This document shows, one piece after another, positions 1 through 10,231 of a stretch of DNA of 64,000 nt. Position 1 is the stretch's first letter; each line of letters begins with the position of its first letter. The DNA comes from Erythrobacter sp. CCH5-A1. Its GTDB lineage: Bacteria > Pseudomonadota > Alphaproteobacteria > Sphingomonadales > Sphingomonadaceae. The stretch lies in NCBI RefSeq assembly GCF_001557115.1, contig NZ_LSKQ01000231.1:99156-163155 (forward strand), read 5' to 3'. A program made the position numbers and the translations under genes. Under the pieces are notes generated by a model that saw only the letters and a list, made by a program, of their open reading frames with translations, was not told the origin of the DNA and did no database searches.

Positions 1-1
1 C

Positions 2-1342
2 GAGCATCTGGGGTGGACCAACACGGTCAACACCCCCGACATGATCGACGTCTACCAGCTCGAACTCGACGAGGGCGGCACGCGCTACAAGCTCGATGGC
101 CAGTGGCGCGATCTGGAGAGCGAATGGGTGACCCTGCCGGTCAGGATGGGCCCCGTCGTGCTGCCGATCCGCAAGGAAGTGCTGCGCTCGGTCCACGGCC
201 CGGTGATCCGCAACGCCAAGGGCGCCTTCGCGGTGCGCTATGGCGGGATCGGACAGTTGCAGCAGCTCGATGCCTATTACCGCCTCAACAAGGCCAAGAC
301 CTTCGCCGAGTGGGAAGGCCAGCTGTCGCGTCTCGCGATCCCCTCGACCAACTTCATCTATGCCGACGAGACGGGAACGATCGGCTATTTCTACAACGCC
401 GCGATCCCCAACCGGCCCGCAAATGTGAAAGCGGACTGGCGCAGCATTCTGCCCGGCAACCGCTCGGACCTGATCTGGCAGGGCGCGGTGCCGTTCAGCG
501 CCATTCCGAAGGTCGTCAACCCGGCGAGCGGGTGGGTCTACAATTCGAACAACACGCCCTTCACGGCCGCTGGCGACGGGAGCGATCTCGATCCCGAGGC
601 CTTCTCGCCGCTGCTGGGCATCGAGCTGAAGCAGACCAACCGCTCGCGCCGCGCCTACAAGCTGCTGAGCGAGGCGGGCGTGCTCGACCGCGCGACGCTG
701 GAGCGCATCAAGTATGACACCGGCTACGAGCAGGACGGCTATGTCGCCCGCCTGTTCGAAGCGCTCGAGGCGATGCCCGCCGAGGGCGAGCTCGCCAAGG
801 CGCGTGACCTGCTGCTGTCGTGGGATTTGACCTCGGACGGCAAGGGCGCCGCCGATGCCATCGCGATGCTGATCATCCGCGACTTCATGGCGGCCGATTA
901 CAACAACAAGCCCTTCCCCGACGTGGCCGAAAAGCTCAAGGCGGCGGCCGATCACCTGACGAAACACTTCGGCCGGCTTGACCCGCCGCTGGGCGATCTG
1001 GTGCGGCTGCGGCAAGGCAAGGTCGACCTGCCCGTCGACGGCGGCTCGGACACCCTGCGCGCGGCGACCACCTGGGATGTGGCGGACGACGGGCGGCTCT
1101 CCCTCAAGCACGGCGACAGCTTCATCATGTGGGTGGAATGGCAGCCGGGTCAGAAGGTTAGCTCGCGCTCGGTGCAGCCCTTCGGGGCGGCATCGACGCG
1201 GCCGCAAAGCCCGCATTACACCGACCAGATGAAGCTGTTCGTCGAACACCGGCTGAAGCCGGTCCACTTCTGGCGCGATGATCTGCTGGCGACAGCCAGC
1301 ACCCGGCGCCACACCATCAAGACCGTCACCAATGCGCGATGA
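2..1342 (+). CDS. Penicillin acylase family protein, C-terminal part (partial)
   Basis: The reading frame is open from the window edge, so the N-terminus and the catalytic Ser of the beta subunit lie outside. The visible 446 residues are the C-terminal part of the large subunit of an Ntn-hydrolase of the penicillin acylase family. Typical elements are the opening HLGWTNTVN stretch, the block YADETGTIGYFYNAAIP around residue 120, and NPASGWVYNSNNTP around residue 178, which carries the conserved Asn of the oxyanion region. The family is periplasmic, is made as a self-cleaving precursor, and hydrolyses amide bonds of acylated substrates such as beta-lactams, aculeacin or acyl-homoserine lactones. 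The substrate cannot be told from this half. The stop lies 50 bases before the next start, so co-transcription with the M16 protease is possible. Confidence 0.85.
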   Translation, partial: EHLGWTNTVNTPDMIDVYQLELDEGGTRYKLDGQWRDLESEWVTLPVRMGPVVLPIRKEVLRSVHGPVIRNAKGAFAVRYGGIGQLQQLDAYYRLNKAKTFAEWEGQLSRLAIPSTNFIYADETGTIGYFYNAAIPNRPANVKADWRSILPGNRSDLIWQGAVPFSAIPKVVNPASGWVYNSNNTPFTAAGDGSDLDPEAFSPLLGIELKQTNRSRRAYKLLSEAGVLDRATLERIKYDTGYEQDGYVARLFEALEAMPAEGELAKARDLLLSWDLTSDGKGAADAIAMLIIRDFMAADYNNKPFPDVAEKLKAAADHLTKHFGRLDPPLGDLVRLRQGKVDLPVDGGSDTLRAATTWDVADDGRLSLKHGDSFIMWVEWQPGQKVSSRSVQPFGAASTRPQSPHYTDQMKLFVEHRLKPVHFWRDDLLATASTRRHTIKTVTNAR

Positions 1343-1391
1343 CCTTGCGCCCCTGCCTTATCCCTCGTCACGCCTACCGGAGCCTTCGTCC

Positions 1392-3089
1392 ATGACCCAC
1401 CGTTTTGCCACCGCCAGCCTCTCGGCGCTCGCGCTTGCGCTTGCCGTGCCGTTTTCGCCCGTGCTCGCCGAAAGCGCGGCCCCTGCTGCGGCGAGTGCAG
1501 CGGCACCGGCCGCCGCTCCTGCAGGCCCGCAGCCGGTCGCCGACCTGCCCTCGCTGGTGAAGCAGGTTGCCATCCCCTACGAGCAGTTCCAGCTCGAAAA
1601 CGGCCTCACCGTGCTGGTGCACGAGGACCGCAAGGCGCCGATCGTCAACGTGACGGTGTGGTACAATGTCGGCTCGAAGGACGAGCCCAAGGGCAAGACC
1701 GGCTTTGCCCACCTGTTCGAACACCTGATGTTCAACGGTTCGGAAAACGCGCCCGAGGATTACTTCCAGTACCTCGCCGAAATCGGCGCGACCGACGAGA
1801 ACGGGACCACCTGGTTCGACCGCACCAACTACTTCCAGACCGTTCCCCGCCCCGCTCTGGAGCGTGCGCTGTGGCTCGAGAGCGACCGCATGGGCTACCT
1901 GCTCGGCGCGATCACGCAGGGCAAGCTCGATAACCAGCGCGGCGTGGTGCAGAACGAGAAGCGCGAGGGCGACAACCAGCCCGGCGGCCTCGTTTACTAC
2001 GAGGTGCTCAAGACCCTCTTCCCCGATGGCCACCCCTACCAGCACGAGGCGATCGGTTCGATGGCGGACCTCGATTCGGCCTCGATGGAGGATGTGAAGA
2101 ACTGGTTCCGCAGCAAGTACGGCCCCAACAACGCAACGCTGGTGATCGCGGGCGACATCTCGGCTGCCGAGGCGAGGCCGCTGGTCGAGAAGTATTTCGG
2201 TGCCATCCCGCGCGGCCCCGTCAACACGCCTGCCGCCGCCGACGTGCCCACCCTTGCCGCGCCCGTGCGCCTCAACATGAAGGACCAGGTCGCCGCCACC
2301 AGCGTCACCCGCTACTGGGCGGTCGAGGGGATCACCGGCAAGGACCGCATCGCGCTCGACGTCGGCGCCGCGATCCTCGGCGGGCTGGCCTCGAGCCGGC
2401 TCGACAACGTGCTGGTGCGCGATGAGCAGCTGGCGGTGAACGTCTCGGCCAGCAACGGCACCTTCCAGCGCATCGGCATCCTCGAAGTCGAAGCGACCGC
2501 CAAGCCCGGCGTGGACGTCGCCGCGCTCGAAGCGCGCATGGAAGCGGTGGTCAGCCGCCTGATCGCCGAAGGCCCGACCGAGGACGAAGTGCGCCGCGCG
2601 GTGACCAGCAGCATGGCGCGCACGATCCGCGGGCTCGAACAGGTCGGCGGCTTCTCCGGCAAGGCCCAGAGCCTCGCCGAAGGCCGCGTGCTGGCGGGCG
2701 ATCCCGCCTTCTACAAGACCGAACTGGCAAGTCTCGCCGCGATCACACCGGCTGACGTCAAGGCGGCGATGGGCCGCTGGATGACCCGCCCGGCGCTGAC
2801 CGTGGTACTCGAACCTGGCCCGCGCGATGCGGGCCGCCTCGGTCGCGGCAGCGGGCGAGAACGCCTCGGCCCGCGACCGTTCGGCGGAGACCATCACCGT
2901 CTCGGTCGAACGGCCCAAGCCGCCGGTCACCTCGGTCGCCGAGCTCGATTTCCCGACCGTCGAGCGCGCGACGCTCAAGAACGGCATGAAGGTCACCTAT
3001 GCCCGCCGCACCGCGGTGCCGGCGACCTATGTGGCGATGAGCTTCAACGCCGGCGATGCCGCCGATCCGGCCGGCAAGCGCGGCCTTGA
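1392..3089 (+). CDS. M16 family zinc protease, N-terminal (catalytic) half, frameshifted
   Basis: The start at 1392 follows GGAG by nine bases and opens a Sec signal peptide ending near AESA. The catalytic M16 domain covers about residues 50-250. It has the inverted zinc motif HLFEH, with the downstream acidic ligand in VVQNEKREGD. The protein-like sequence holds to about residue 477 (TVVLEPGPRDA) and then becomes Arg-rich out-of-frame sequence up to the stop at 3089. The missing C-terminal half continues in another frame from about 2827. Joined, the two make about 955 residues, the usual size of single-chain exported M16 peptidases. I read this as one gene with a single-base frameshift (sequencing error or real lesion). 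Confidence 0.8.
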   Translation: MTHRFATASLSALALALAVPFSPVLAESAAPAAASAAAPAAAPAGPQPVADLPSLVKQVAIPYEQFQLENGLTVLVHEDRKAPIVNVTVWYNVGSKDEPKGKTGFAHLFEHLMFNGSENAPEDYFQYLAEIGATDENGTTWFDRTNYFQTVPRPALERALWLESDRMGYLLGAITQGKLDNQRGVVQNEKREGDNQPGGLVYYEVLKTLFPDGHPYQHEAIGSMADLDSASMEDVKNWFRSKYGPNNATLVIAGDISAAEARPLVEKYFGAIPRGPVNTPAAADVPTLAAPVRLNMKDQVAATSVTRYWAVEGITGKDRIALDVGAAILGGLASSRLDNVLVRDEQLAVNVSASNGTFQRIGILEVEATAKPGVDVAALEARMEAVVSRLIAEGPTEDEVRRAVTSSMARTIRGLEQVGGFSGKAQSLAEGRVLAGDPAFYKTELASLAAITPADVKAAMGRWMTRPALTVVLEPGPRDAGRLGRGSGRERLGPRPFGGDHHRLGRTAQAAGHLGRRARFPDRRARDAQERHEGHLCPPHRGAGDLCGDELQRRRCRRSGRQARP

Positions 3090-4263
3090 AAACCTCACCA
3101 TGGCGCTGTTCGACGAAGGCACCGCCAAGCTGAGCGCCCAACAGATCGCCGAGGCGGGCGAGCGGCTGGGCGCCAATGTCTCGGTCGGCGGGGGCGATGA
3201 CCGTTCGACCTTCACGCTCTCCGCGCTGACCGCCAATCTCGCGCCGAGCCTTGAACTGATGCGCCAGATCATGCGGGAGCCTGCCTTCAACCCGGCCGAT
3301 CTCGAACGTGTGCGCAACCAGAGCCTCACCGGCCTGCGCCAGCAGATGAAGTCGCCCCAGGGCATCGCCCAGCGCACCATCACGCCCGAGCTGTTCGGGG
3401 CCGAAAGCCCCTATGGCCGGGTGCCGACCATCGCCAGCATCTCCGGCATAACCCGCGATGATCTTATCGCCTTCAAGGACAGCTGGATCCGCCCCGACAA
3501 TGGCGAGGTCTTCGTCATTTCGGACAAGCCGCTGGCGGAAGTCGTCACCGCACTCAACGCAGCCTTCGGCGACTGGAAGGCGCCGGCGGCCGTCAAGGGC
3601 ACCAAGAACTTCGCGGCCAACCGCGTGGGCGAGAGCAGCCGTATCATCCTCGTCAACCGGCCCAATTCGCCGCAGAGCGTGATCCTCGGCGCGCAGATCA
3701 CCCCGCTAAACCCGGGCGATGCCGCCTTCGTCAACTTCAGCAGCGCCAACAACGCGCTGGGCGGCACCTTCCTCGCGCGGCTCAACATGAACCTGCGCGA
3801 GACCAAGGGCTGGAGCTACGGCGTGTTCGGCGGCCCGCAGCCGCGCGAAAAGGCGGTGGTCTACGGCGTCTCGGGCGGGGTGCAGGCCGACCGCACCGGC
3901 GATTCGCTGGCCGAAATGATCCGCGAGACCAAGGAGTTCCTGACCGAGAAGGGCGTGACCGACGCCGAGCTCGCGCGCAGCACCTCGGCCGATATCGGCG
4001 CGCTTCCCGGCTCGTTCGAAACCTCGCTGGCGGTGCTGGGCGCGCTCCAGACCAACGCGCTCTTCGGCCGCCCCGACGACTATCAGGAAAAGCTCGCAGG
4101 GATCTACCGGACGCAGACCACGGCCAGCCTCGATGCCGCCGCGCGCGCGGCGATCAACCCTGAGAAGTTCGTGTGGGTCGTGGTCGGCGATGCGGCCAAG
4201 GTCCGCGCGCAGCTCGAACCGCTCGGCCTGCCGATCGAGCAGCGCGAGGCTGAAGGGGAATAA
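2827..4263 (+). CDS. M16 family zinc protease, C-terminal half (displaced frame)
   Basis: This 478-aa frame holds the second M16 repeat pair. It has the typical opening FPTVERATLKNGMKV, then GLENLTMALFDEGTAKLSA in place of the zinc helix. There is no HxxEH, so this half is the non-catalytic one, as expected for the C-terminal half of a clam-shell M16 enzyme. The later segment FLARLNMNLRETKGWSYG is the conserved substrate-groove RExxGxxY-type region. No ribosome site precedes 2827, and the first residues read through smoothly from the preceding frame. It is therefore best taken as the continuation of the gene starting at 1392 rather than a free-standing gene. A two-protein heterodimer, as exists in some M16 systems, is less likely because the halves overlap by 263 bases with junk sequence. 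Confidence 0.75.
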   Translation: MRAASVAAAGENASARDRSAETITVSVERPKPPVTSVAELDFPTVERATLKNGMKVTYARRTAVPATYVAMSFNAGDAADPAGKRGLENLTMALFDEGTAKLSAQQIAEAGERLGANVSVGGGDDRSTFTLSALTANLAPSLELMRQIMREPAFNPADLERVRNQSLTGLRQQMKSPQGIAQRTITPELFGAESPYGRVPTIASISGITRDDLIAFKDSWIRPDNGEVFVISDKPLAEVVTALNAAFGDWKAPAAVKGTKNFAANRVGESSRIILVNRPNSPQSVILGAQITPLNPGDAAFVNFSSANNALGGTFLARLNMNLRETKGWSYGVFGGPQPREKAVVYGVSGGVQADRTGDSLAEMIRETKEFLTEKGVTDAELARSTSADIGALPGSFETSLAVLGALQTNALFGRPDDYQEKLAGIYRTQTTASLDAAARAAINPEKFVWVVVGDAAKVRAQLEPLGLPIEQREAEGE

Positions 4264-4277
4264 GCGGAAAGACACCG

Positions 4278-4310
4278 GCGCGCTTCGGCCCGATTGCGGT
4301 TGAAGCGCGC
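4278..4310 (+). terminator. Hairpin after the M16 gene
   Basis: Inverted repeat GCGCGCTTC (4278-4286) and GAAGCGCGC (4302-4310), nine paired bases with a 15-base loop, 15 bases after the M16 stop. There is no T-tract after it, so at best it is a weak terminator or an mRNA 3'-end stabiliser. Confidence 0.4.
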
Positions 4311-4383
4311 TGACACTCGTGTAAATAGCCACGCCAGTTGAGCCGGGTCACCGATGGTCCGGACCTTTAGGAGGAGATGGATC

Positions 4384-4683
4384 ATGTCCGTTGCAGGTAC
4401 CTACAAGACCACCGTCAAGAGCCCGATGGGCGACCAGTCCGGCACCCTCACCGTCGTGCCCGATGGCGACACCTTCTCGGGCTCGCTCGTCGGCAGCCTC
4501 GGCTCGATGGACATCGCCGGCGGCACGATCGAGGGCAACACCATCAAGTGGAAGATGAACATGGTTGTCCCCATGCCGATGACGCTCGATTGCGAAGCGA
4601 CCATCGACGGCGACACGCTGACCGGCTCGGTCAACGCCGGCGCGTTCGGCGCGATGCCGCTGTCGGGCACCCGCGAGAGCTGA
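4384..4683 (+). CDS. Small conserved-looking protein, 99 aa, function unknown
   Basis: A strong ribosome site AGGAGGAG at 4369-4376 lies seven bases before this ATG and fixes the start; an ATG at 4377 is out of frame. The product has no signal peptide, membrane segment or Cys pair. It is rich in Gly, Thr, Ser and Met and reads as a series of short beta-strands with turns (GTYKTTVKSPMGDQSG, PDGDTFSGSL, EGNTIKWKMNM, DGDTLTGSV). This suggests a small all-beta, lipocalin-like fold. I recognise no family with certainty. The ideal ribosome site suggests high expression. A hairpin and possible promoter begin 10-25 bases after the stop, so it is probably monocistronic. Confidence 0.75.
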   Translation: MSVAGTYKTTVKSPMGDQSGTLTVVPDGDTFSGSLVGSLGSMDIAGGTIEGNTIKWKMNMVVPMPMTLDCEATIDGDTLTGSVNAGAFGAMPLSGTRES

Positions 4684-4694
4684 TCGCGGGGTTC

Positions 4695-4725
4695 TTGAAA
4701 ATTTAAACCTCCTGTGGCATATAGC
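4695..4725 (+). promoter_or_regulatory. Candidate promoter with overlapping inverted repeat
   Basis: TTGAAA at 4695-4700 and TATAGC at 4720-4725 with 19 bases between them resemble a weak sigma70 promoter. A nine-base inverted repeat, CCTCCTGTG at 4708-4716 and CACAGGAGG at 4729-4737, overlaps its -10 side. It could be an operator, or an RNA stem if transcription starts earlier. Read by eye only. Confidence 0.3.
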
Positions 4726-4761
4726 GGTCACAGGAGGCTCCCCCTCCGCCGGAGTAAAGCC

Positions 4762-4815
4762 ATGACCGCGCTTGAAGACAAAGAAGGCATCATGGGTAAG
4801 GCCAGCAAGGCTTAA
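4762..4815 (+). CDS. 17-codon small ORF (leader peptide or small protein)
   Basis: Encodes MTALEDKEGIMGKASKA. GGAG at 4751-4754 lies seven bases before the ATG. That GGAG can pair with CTCC just upstream (the CTCC-GCC-GGAG hairpin), which could restrict translation. The ORF ends 51 bases before a strong intrinsic terminator hairpin, and it is in the same frame as the downstream membrane-protein ORF, separated by one TAA stop. It could be a free small protein, an attenuation leader peptide, or an ORF inside a small RNA of roughly 165 bases. No family recognised. Confidence 0.4.
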   Translation: MTALEDKEGIMGKASKA

Positions 4816-4818
4816 ACC

Positions 4819-5871
4819 TTGAAGCCTTCGGTTTCGCCGATTGGGGCCATCATATTGATAATTGCGAACGGCGCCTTATCGGGCGCCGTTTTTTTTGGTC
4901 TCGGCCTGATCGGTCTGGAGCTGATAACGCCATGGGGATGGGTGAACCTCGGGCTCATCCATCTGCTTTTCAGCTGGTACCTCGCCGATGGCCTCTTTGC
5001 GCGGCGCGCCATCTATCGCTTCTTCGGCTTGACCGAGCCATATATGCGCCATGCGGTGCGGTTCTGGCGGGCGATAGGCTTGCTTGCCCTGTTCCTGCTA
5101 GGTGTTGCCGCAACCATCGTGAAGCTGCAGCAGTCCGTCGCAGGGCAGCAGGACGAGATACCTCAGGACGCGATTGTGCCGCTGGCTGCGATCGTGACCG
5201 CCTTTCTGGCGAGTACGGGCGTACTGCTCACCCGCTATGAACAGGGCAAGGCAGATCGCACCAAAACGTCGCTCGATGCGATCCGCGAACAGCTTTACGG
5301 AACGCATCTCACGAAGGTGTACGACGACGTCCGGGAATTGACCTCGCTGTGCCGCAAGCAATTCGGCATCCAGAGCCGCGCACCCATTCCGGTTGCCTGC
5401 ATGAAGATCCGCAAGCAAAAAAGCGGCTGGCTCGGTTCGCGTCCGACCGGGAACACGCTTGAATACTCTGTCGATCAGTTCTTCAACGCGCTCAACCAAC
5501 TCGCCCTGGGTGTACGGATGGGCCACCTGGATCATACGACCGTCGAACTCTTGCTACGCCCCCGTTATCTCCTGTTCGGTTTTGTCTTCTTCGAATACAT
5601 CAGGCAGGAAACAAAGGCCGAAGTGGAAAGCAACGGGCGCTGGCGATCACAGAACCGCACATGGGAGCACATGCTGTGGTTCACCTCCAAGCTGCCGATG
5701 CTGAAAGCCGACGGCACCGATTGGCAACGCATCGTGATGCCCCCGGACCATATAATCGGAGGCCAAAGCGACGAATTGCTGCTGCCGCCCCAGAGCAGCG
5801 CAGTCGGGCCATTCGGCATCGACTGGGATTTGATCGACAGTGCGATGAAGAAGCGCGAAAAGCCGATGTGA
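4819..5871 (+). CDS. Membrane protein with DUF4760-like cytosolic domain
   Basis: The frame runs from a TTG at 4819 to 5871 (350 aa). The product shows two hydrophobic segments near the N-terminus (about 7-30 and 36-55), a third at about 85-102, a possible fourth at 115-135, and a soluble C-terminal region. The segment LEYSVDQFFNALNQLALGVRMGHLD followed by a Tyr/Phe-rich helix resembles the DUF4760 pattern of short helices around an acidic LD motif; this assignment is tentative. The start is uncertain. A terminator-like hairpin with eight Ts lies at codons 17-26, and a GTG at 4942 is the next plausible start but would lose the first helix. GC content is lower than in neighbours, which may indicate acquisition. 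Role unknown. Confidence 0.6.
   Translation: MKPSVSPIGAIILIIANGALSGAVFFGLGLIGLELITPWGWVNLGLIHLLFSWYLADGLFARRAIYRFFGLTEPYMRHAVRFWRAIGLLALFLLGVAATIVKLQQSVAGQQDEIPQDAIVPLAAIVTAFLASTGVLLTRYEQGKADRTKTSLDAIREQLYGTHLTKVYDDVRELTSLCRKQFGIQSRAPIPVACMKIRKQKSGWLGSRPTGNTLEYSVDQFFNALNQLALGVRMGHLDHTTVELLLRPRYLLFGFVFFEYIRQETKAEVESNGRWRSQNRTWEHMLWFTSKLPMLKADGTDWQRIVMPPDHIIGGQSDELLLPPQSSAVGPFGIDWDLIDSAMKKREKPM
4867..4896 (+). terminator. Strong intrinsic terminator, or attenuator inside the ORF start
   Basis: Perfect nine-base stem AACGGCGCC (4867-4875) and GGCGCCGTT (4882-4890) with a six-base loop, running into eight Ts (4889-4896). It is the only textbook rho-independent terminator I can see in the window. 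It lies after the 17-codon ORF and within the first codons of the DUF4760-like frame. Confidence 0.75.
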
Positions 5872-5899
5872 TGTGCATGAAGACGAAAGAGGCGCCGCA

Positions 5900-6343
5900 A
5901 TGACCATCCACCCCACTGCCGTCGCCGCCGTGCTTGCCGCTGGCCTTGCGCTTGCCGGATGCGCGACCATCCCCGATGCCCACCCGCTCGCCGGGACCGA
6001 ATGGCGGCTTGTCGCGATCGACACCTCGGGCAGCACCACCACGCTCACTCCGGCACTGCAGGCGCGCCACACGGTCGCCTTTGCGGACGGGGGCGAGATG
6101 CAGCTGCGGCTCGATTGCAACCGCGGCCGTTCGAGCTGGACGGCCGGCCAGCCGGCCAATGGCGCGGGAAGCATCAGCATCGGCCCGGTGGCAAGTACGA
6201 AGATGCTCTGCCCCGAGCCCAGCTTCGGCGACGAGCTTGGCCGCCTGTCCGACGCGCAGCGCTACATCACCACGCTCGACAGCCGCCAGCTGGTGATCGA
6301 GACGCCGGACCTGCGCTTCACCTTCGCGTCCGCCAGCGAATAG
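5900..6343 (+). CDS. META-domain lipoprotein (HslJ-like)
   Basis: A 147-aa precursor with a clear lipobox, LAGC at residues 18-21, so it should be lipid-anchored after cleavage. The ATG at 5900 is preferred over an upstream in-frame codon at 5873 because it places the signal peptide at the N-terminus and has AAGAGG nine to ten bases upstream. The mature part begins PLAGTEWRLVAID and ends with QLVIETPDLRFTF, the usual edges of a META domain. Two Cys (LDCNRG, KMLCPEP) are at conserved positions and may form a disulphide. META proteins are small envelope proteins linked in some species to stress or antibiotic tolerance; the molecular role is unknown. It follows the DUF4760-like gene by 28 bases. 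Confidence 0.8.
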   Translation: MTIHPTAVAAVLAAGLALAGCATIPDAHPLAGTEWRLVAIDTSGSTTTLTPALQARHTVAFADGGEMQLRLDCNRGRSSWTAGQPANGAGSISIGPVASTKMLCPEPSFGDELGRLSDAQRYITTLDSRQLVIETPDLRFTFASASE

Positions 6344-6431
6344 CCTGCGCCATCCCCAACCCGCTGGGCGCGCTCCCTTGCCTTCACCGGCCGGAACGGC
6401 ATGGTAGCGCTACAAAGGGAGACGGGGGACC

Positions 6432-8098
6432 ATGACAGAAGCAGCCGCAGGTGCACTGCCCAAGCATCACGAGGCGAGCGCGACCGAAAAGCGCGTCATC
6501 CTCGCCTCGTCGCTGGGGACGGTGTTCGAGTGGTACGATTTCTATCTCTACGGCCTGCTGGCCACGATCATCTCGGCCCAGTTCTTTTCAGGGGTGAACG
6601 AGACCACCGGCTTCATCTTCGCACTGGCGGCCTTCGCGGCCGGTTTCGCGGTCCGGCCCTTCGGCGCACTGGTGTTCGGGCGGCTGGGCGATCTGGTGGG
6701 GCGCAAATACACCTTCCTCGTGACGATGGGCCTGATGGGCGCATCGACCTTTACCGTCGGCGTGCTGCCCTCCTACGCCGGCATCGGCGTCGCGGCGCCG
6801 ATCATGCTGGTGCTGCTGCGGCTGATGCAGGGCCTGGCGCTGGGCGGCGAATACGGGGGCGCTGCGACCTACGTCGCCGAGCACGCGCCCAACAACAAGC
6901 GCGGGCTCTACACCAGCTTCATCCAGACCACCGCCACGCTGGGCCTGTTCGCCGCGCTGCTGGTGGTGATCGGCACCCGCACGGTGATCGGCGAGGATGC
7001 CTTCAAGGAGTGGGGCTGGCGCGTGCCCTTCCTCGTTTCGGCGATCCTGCTGGGCGTCTCGATGTGGATCCGCCTGCAGCTTCAGGAAAGCCCGGTCTTC
7101 CAGAAGATGAAGGAGGAAGGCACCAATTCCAAGGCACCGATCTCGGAAGCCTTCGGCACCTGGAAGAATGCCCGCTGGGCGCTGATCGCGCTGCTCGGCG
7201 CGGTCGCGGGGCAGGCGGTGGTGTGGTACACTGGCCAGTTCTACGCGCTGTTTTTCCTCGAGAAGATGCTGCTGGTCGACGGGGCAACCACCAACATCCT
7301 GATCGCGGTGGCGCTGGCCATCGGCACGCCGTTCTTCGTTGTCTTCGGCTGGCTGTCGGACAGGATCGGGCGCAAGAAGATCATCCTTGCCGGCTGCGCG
7401 CTGGCGGCGGTGACCTATTTCCCCGCCTTCCACCTGCTCGCCGAGGCCGCCAACCCCGCGCTCGCCCGGGCGCAGGCCGCCGCCCCGGTGAGCGTGATCG
7501 TCAACAACGGTGAATGCTCGGTCCAGTTCGACCCCATCGGCAAGAACAAGTTCGACGCCAAAAGCTGTGACATCGCCAAGTCCTTCCTCGCCAAGAGCGC
7601 GGTGAGCTACAGCAATGTGAGCGCCAAGGCGGGCGCCATCGCGCAGGTCAAGGTGGGCAGCCAGACCTTCACCGCGCCGGACCCGGCCAAGGTCACAGGC
7701 GAGGAGCGCAAGGCCGCGATCGAGGCCTTCCAGAAGGAAGTGAAGGCCGCGCTCGCCGCTGCCGGCTACCCTGCCAAGGCGGACCCCGAGGCGATGAACA
7801 CGCCGCTGGTGGTCGCAGTGCTGACCTACCTCGTGCTGCTGGTGACGATGGTCTACGGCCCCATCGCCGCGCTGCTGGTGGAGCTGTTCCCGACCCGCAT
7901 CCGCTACACCGCGATGAGCCTGCCCTACCACATCGGCAATGGCTGGTTCGGCGGCTTCCTGCCGACCACCGCCTTCGCGATGGTCGCGGCGACGGGGGAT
8001 ATCTACTACGGGCTGTGGTACCCCATCGGGGTCTGCGCGCTCACCGTTGTCGTGGGGCTGATGTTCCTCCCGGAAACCTTCCGCCGCAATATCGACGA

Positions 8099-8102
<4 letters not shown>
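6432..8102 (+). CDS. MFS transporter of the metabolite:H+ symporter (MHS) family
   Basis: 556 residues with twelve predicted helices. Family signatures are [10 protein letters not shown] near residue 33, the loop motif [12 protein letters not shown] near 83 and its repeat [12 protein letters not shown] near 305, plus [23 protein letters not shown], which is typical of MHS carriers (ProP, ShiA, KgtP, carboxylate symporters). An unusual soluble insertion of about 120 residues sits between helices 9 and 10 (about 345-455) and carries two Cys; this occurs in some alphaproteobacterial MHS members. The start follows AAAGGGAGACGGGGG. The gene converges on acetyl-CoA synthetase with overlapping stop codons, so a short-chain carboxylate such as acetate is a reasonable but unproven substrate. 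Confidence 0.85.
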
Positions 8103-10030
<1,928 letters not shown>

Positions 10031-10126
10031 CTCGACTCTCCCTTGTTCTCTTCTTGGCTACCAGCACGGTGCCTTGAGGCAAGAGGGTTCCGGTGATCCG
10101 CCGGTTCAGCGAAGATAACCTAATGC

Positions 10127-10150
10127 GCAATGTTTCACGTGAACCATTGC
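10127..10150. promoter_or_regulatory. parS: parS-like ParB-binding palindrome
   Basis: The core TGTTTCACGTGAACCA (10131-10146) matches the bacterial parS consensus TGTTTCACGTGAAACA at 15 of 16 bases. The dyad extends outward to 24 bases (GCAATG ... CATTGC) with only one unpaired position (10133/10144). It lies in the 200-base gap between acs and ompW. In alphaproteobacteria such sites are loaded by ParB and cluster near the replication origin. No second copy was found here, and no parAB, gidAB or dnaA gene lies in the window. An operator for a dimeric regulator of acs is the alternative. Confidence 0.65.
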
Positions 10151-10231
10151 CAATCTGGTTATCGGTTAGACGCTCGCACATGCCCCGCCGGCCGCATCCG
10201 GCCAGCGGGGTCACGTGCCATGCCAATGCGG

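Noticed and set aside
4762-5871. Stop-codon readthrough joining the 17-codon ORF to the DUF4760-like protein
   Set aside because: They are in phase with only a TAA between, but there is no known recoding signal, and the terminator hairpin directly after gives a simpler explanation.
10200-10216. Second parS-like CACGTG near 10211
   Set aside because: Only the central GTCACGTGCC is shared; the flanking TTTCA/TGAAA bases are missing.
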